Both the position numbers and the translations under genes were made by a program. 64,000 nt of DNA from CAVRUF01 sp963716005 (GTDB lineage: Bacteria; Actinomycetota; Thermoleophilia; Gaiellales; Gaiellaceae). The notes under the pieces were generated by a model, which saw only the letters and a program-made list of their open reading frames with translations, had not been told where the DNA came from and ran no database searches. Of the stretch, positions 60,986 to 64,000 are shown piece by piece. The first letter of the stretch is position 1; each line of letters opens with the position of its first letter. The stretch spans positions 992,001 to 1,056,000 of the forward strand of contig OY970285.1 of NCBI GenBank assembly GCA_963716005.1, written 5' to 3'.

Positions 60986-63900
60986 CGCGCTCCTGCAGGG
61001 ACAGCGCCTGCTCGTGCCGTGCGCCGGCAATCGCGGCGACCGCCGCCGAGGCGCCGGCCATCGTCGTCACGCACGGGACGCGTGCGGCCAGCGCGGCCTC
61101 GCGGATCGTGTAGCCGTCCGAGCGCGCGCCGCTCCCGGCCGGGGTGTTGATGACGAGGTCGCAGCGCTCGCGCCGGATGAGGTCGACGACGGTCGCGCCG
61201 TCGCCCTCCTCCGAGACCTTGCGGACGGCGGTGACCGCGATCCCGGCCCGGGCGAGCGCGGCTGCGGTGCCGCCGGTCGCCAGCAGCTCGAACCCGAGCG
61301 TCGCAAGGCTCTCGGCGAGATTGACCGCCGCATCCTTGTCGACGTCCGCGACCGAGAGGAACGCACGGCCGCTCGAGGGGAGCGGACGGCCGGCGGCCCT
61401 CTCGGCTTTCGCGAACGCGGTCGGGAAGTCGGCTGCGCTCGCCATGACCTCGCCGGTCGAGCGCATCTCGGGCCCGAGCACCGGATCGGCGCCGGGAAAA
61501 CGGCCAAAGGGGAAGACGGCGGCCTTGACGCTCACCTGCGCGGCGGTTCCCTCGCGGGGCAGCGCGAGCTCGTCGAGCCGCGCGCCGGCCATGAGACGGC
61601 AGGCCGCGTCGACCAGGTTCACGCCGATCGCCTTCGACGCGAAGGGCACGGTGCGCGAGGCGCGCGGATTGGCCTCGAGCACGTAGAGCTCGCCGCCGAC
61701 GAGCGCGAGCTGGACGTTCACGAGCCCGACGACGCCGAGCGCGGGAGCAAGGCGGCGCACGACATCGCGCACCCGCTCCAGCTCGTCGTCGGTGAGCGAG
61801 ATCGCCGGGAGCACGCAGGACGAGTCGCCCGAATGGACGCCCGCCTCCTCCACGTGCTGCATGACCGCCGCGACATAGGTCCGCTCGCCGTCGCAGAGAG
61901 CATCGACATCGAGCTCGACCGCGGACTCGACGAAGCGGTCGACGAGCACGCGCATGCCGGGATCCACGGCGGCGGCGACGTCGGCTGCCAAGTAGCAGAC
62001 GCGCATCCGGCGTCCACCGAGGACGTAGGACGGGCGAACGAGCACCGGGTAGCCGACCGTGTCCGCGGCCGCGACCGCCTCGTCGGGCCCGGTCGCCATC
62101 GCCCACGGCGGGACGGCGATCTCGAGCTCGTCGCAGAGCGCGCCGAACCGCTCGCGGTCCTCCGCGAGGTCGACCGCGTCCTGCTGCGTCCCGAAGATCG
62201 CGTACCCGGCCTGCTCGAGCGCGTGCGCGAGCTTCAGCGGCGTCTGGCCGCCGAACTGAACGGTCACGCCGGCCGGCTTCTCCCGGGCGCAGATCTCGAG
62301 GACGGCCTCGGCGTCGAGCGGCTCGAAGTAGAGCCGGTCGGACGTGTCGTAGTCGGTCGAGACCGTCTCCGGGTTGCAGTTGACCATGACCGCCTCGTAG
62401 CCGAGCTCGCGGAAGCTCTTCGCCGCGTGGACGCAGCAGTAGTCGAACTCGATCCCCTGGCCGATGCGGTTCGGGCCCGACCCGAGGATGAGGGCAACCG
62501 GCTTCCCCTCCGAGGGACGCGCCTCGTCCGCCTCACCCCACGTGGAGTAGAGGTAGTTCGACGCGGCCTCGACCTCGGCGGCGCAGGAGTCGACGCGGCG
62601 GTAGACCGGGCGAACGCCGGCGGCGATCCGATTTGCCCGCGCGGTCGCCTCGTCGGTGGCGCAGGCCTCGGCGATCGCGACATCGGAGAACCCGAGCCGC
62701 TTGAGCGCGAGCCAGTCGTGCTCGACGAGGTCATCGCTGCAGCGCAGGCGCCCGAGGGCGGCGAGCGCGCGGTCGAGCTCGGCGCGGAACCACGGATGGA
62801 CGCCGTCCGGGAGGTCGTCGGTCGTGAGCCACGGCGTCTCGCTCGCGCCGTCGAGCTCGCGGCTGCGCATCGCCTTGAAGAACGCCTCGGTGAACGTGCG
62901 GCCGATCCCCATCGTCTCCCCCACGGACTTCATCTGCGTGCCGAGCCGCGGGTCGGCGCCGGGGAACTTGTCGAAGGCGAAGCGCGGGAACTTGACGACG
63001 ACGTAGTCGAGCGTCGGCTCGAAGCTCGCGGGCGTCGTCCCCGTCAGGTCGTTGGGGATCTCGTCGAGCGTGTAGCCGACGGCGAGCTTGGCGGCGACCT
63101 TGGCGATCGGATAGCCGGTCGCCTTCGACGCGAGCGCGGAGCTGCGGGAGACGCGCGGGTTCATCTCGATCACGCGGATGTCGCCGGTCTCGCGCTCGCG
63201 GGCGAACTGGATGTTCGAGCCGCCGGTCTCGACGCCGACCGCCCGCACGATCGCGGCCGCTGCGTCGCGGAGCTCCTGGTAGGCCTCGTCCGAGAGCGTC
63301 ATCTGCGGCGCGACCGTGACCGAGTCGCCCGTGTGCACGCCCATCGGGTCGAGGTTCTCGATCGAGCAGATGATCACGACGTTGTCGTTGCGGTCGCGGA
63401 TCACCTCGAGCTCGAACTCGTCCCAGCCGGCGAGGTACTCCTCGACGAGCACCTGGCCGACCGGGCTCTCGTGGAGCGCCTTGTCGAGCGCGGCCGGAAG
63501 CTCTTCGGGCGTGAACGCGATCCCGCCGCCGTGGCCGCCGAGCGTGAACGCCGGCCGCAGCACGACCGGGAACGCGAGGCCTTCGGGCAGGTCGTCGCCG
63601 ATCGACACGATCCGGCTTTCCGGGACATGCAGGCCGGTCGAGCGGACGGTCTCGCGGAAGAGCTCGCGGTCCTCGGCGCGCGCGATCACGTCGACCGGCG
63701 CGCCGACGAGCTCGATGCCCAGCTCGTCGAGGATCCCCTCCTCGGAAAGTCTCAACGCGAGGTTGAGGGCTGTCTGGCCTCCGAGTGTCGGCAGGAGCGC
63801 GTCAGGGCGTTCGCGGCGCAGGACGTCGGCGACCCCTTCGAGGTCGAGCGGCTCCAGGTAGGTGCGGTCCGCGAAGCCGGGGTCGGTCATGATCGTCGCG

Positions 63901-64000
63901 GGGTTCGAGTTGACGACGATCGTCCGGAATCCCTCGGCCCGGAGCACCTTGAGCGCCTGGCTGCCGGCGTAGTCGAACTCGCACGCCTGGCCGATCACGA
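60966..64000 (-). CDS. carB: Carbamoyl-phosphate synthase large subunit, 5' end beyond the window
   Basis: About 1011 residues visible; only the first 15-20 are missing. It makes carbamoyl phosphate for pyrimidines and arginine. Two carboxyphosphate/carbamate ATP-grasp halves are present (IGQACEFDYAGSQALKVLR with VRPAFTLGGHGGG in the first, GQGIEFDYCCVHAAKS with VRPSYVLGGRRMR in the second), and a C-terminal MGS allosteric domain (FELLATGGTAAALARAGI, INTPAGSG). Intact as far as seen. Leads into pyrK-pyrD. Confidence 0.96.
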   Translation of the reverse strand, partial: VIGQACEFDYAGSQALKVLRAEGFRTIVVNSNPATIMTDPGFADRTYLEPLDLEGVADVLRRERPDALLPTLGGQTALNLALRLSEEGILDELGIELVGAPVDVIARAEDRELFRETVRSTGLHVPESRIVSIGDDLPEGLAFPVVLRPAFTLGGHGGGIAFTPEELPAALDKALHESPVGQVLVEEYLAGWDEFELEVIRDRNDNVVIICSIENLDPMGVHTGDSVTVAPQMTLSDEAYQELRDAAAAIVRAVGVETGGSNIQFARERETGDIRVIEMNPRVSRSSALASKATGYPIAKVAAKLAVGYTLDEIPNDLTGTTPASFEPTLDYVVVKFPRFAFDKFPGADPRLGTQMKSVGETMGIGRTFTEAFFKAMRSRELDGASETPWLTTDDLPDGVHPWFRAELDRALAALGRLRCSDDLVEHDWLALKRLGFSDVAIAEACATDEATARANRIAAGVRPVYRRVDSCAAEVEAASNYLYSTWGEADEARPSEGKPVALILGSGPNRIGQGIEFDYCCVHAAKSFRELGYEAVMVNCNPETVSTDYDTSDRLYFEPLDAEAVLEICAREKPAGVTVQFGGQTPLKLAHALEQAGYAIFGTQQDAVDLAEDRERFGALCDELEIAVPPWAMATGPDEAVAAADTVGYPVLVRPSYVLGGRRMRVCYLAADVAAAVDPGMRVLVDRFVESAVELDVDALCDGERTYVAAVMQHVEEAGVHSGDSSCVLPAISLTDDELERVRDVVRRLAPALGVVGLVNVQLALVGGELYVLEANPRASRTVPFASKAIGVNLVDAACRLMAGARLDELALPREGTAAQVSVKAAVFPFGRFPGADPVLGPEMRSTGEVMASAADFPTAFAKAERAAGRPLPSSGRAFLSVADVDKDAAVNLAESLATLGFELLATGGTAAALARAGIAVTAVRKVSEEGDGATVVDLIRRERCDLVINTPAGSGARSDGYTIREAALAARVPCVTTMAGASAAVAAIAGARHEQALSLQERVAAIAG

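Noticed and set aside
1..64000. CRISPR arrays, insertion sequences, prophage or other mobile elements
   Set aside because: No regularly spaced repeats, transposase, integrase or phage genes were seen; the content is core housekeeping.

Overview
The window comes from a high-GC actinobacterium-like bacterium. The gene content suggests a deep-branching group such as Thermoleophilia (Gaiellales-like). The reasons are an actinobacterial-type integration host factor beside gmk and rpoZ, the rpsO-pnp-M16 peptidase-dapB-dapA-rnj-ftsK order, the rodZ-cinA-recA-recX-rny-miaB-miaA order, and a MurT/GatD pair. This placement is inference from gene content; no rRNA or tRNA gene was seen. No mobile element, CRISPR array or plasmid gene was found, so this is core chromosome.

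Layout. 1-4.7 kb: a truncated membrane protein, a DUF5995 protein, two primary-type sigma factors around a cupin, and a stand-alone class II glutamine amidotransferase. 4.7-8.3 kb: a frameshifted sulfotransferase and a large membrane protein carrying both a GGDEF and an HD-GYP domain. 8.4-10.6 kb: murT-gatD (lipid II amidation), badly broken by frameshifts. 10.6-18.9 kb: NUDIX, dut, hflX, the lysine/DAP genes dapE-dapC-dapD-dapF, then miaA and miaB. 18.9-25.3 kb: rny, recX, recA, thpR, cinA, rodZ. 25.3-30.4 kb: a BMP-type nucleoside ABC transporter. 30.5-42.3 kb: ftsK, a hypothetical gene, rnj, dapA, dapB, an M16 peptidase, a geranylgeranyl-reductase-like flavoprotein, pnp, rpsO. 42.4-52.4 kb: a gamma-glutamyltransferase-like gene, then ribF-truB-nrnA-rbfA-ylxP-infB-ylxR-nusA-rimP, dtd and a TPR protein. 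52.5-57 kb: a transglutaminase/DUF58/MoxR cluster. 57-64 kb: coaBC, rpoZ, gmk, mihF, pyrD, pyrK and a truncated carB.

Most genes are on the minus strand in tight, often overlapping operons (GTGA/ATGA junctions). They cover translation and RNA decay (rimP operon, rnj, rny, pnp), DAP/peptidoglycan synthesis (dapA, B, C, D, E, F, murT, gatD), DNA repair and segregation (recA, recX, ftsK), and pyrimidine/nucleoside supply (carB, pyrK, pyrD, the BMP transporter).

Two patterns run across the window. First, about sixteen genes have a -10-like hexamer (usually TAnnnT) ending only 6-9 nt before the start codon, which points to widespread leaderless transcription. Second, many conserved and even essential genes (recA, pnp, infB, pyrD, hflX, dapB, dapC, dapE, dapF, murT, gatD) are split by one- or two-base frameshifts, densest at 8.5-10.5 kb. 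I read this mainly as sequence or assembly error, not gene death.
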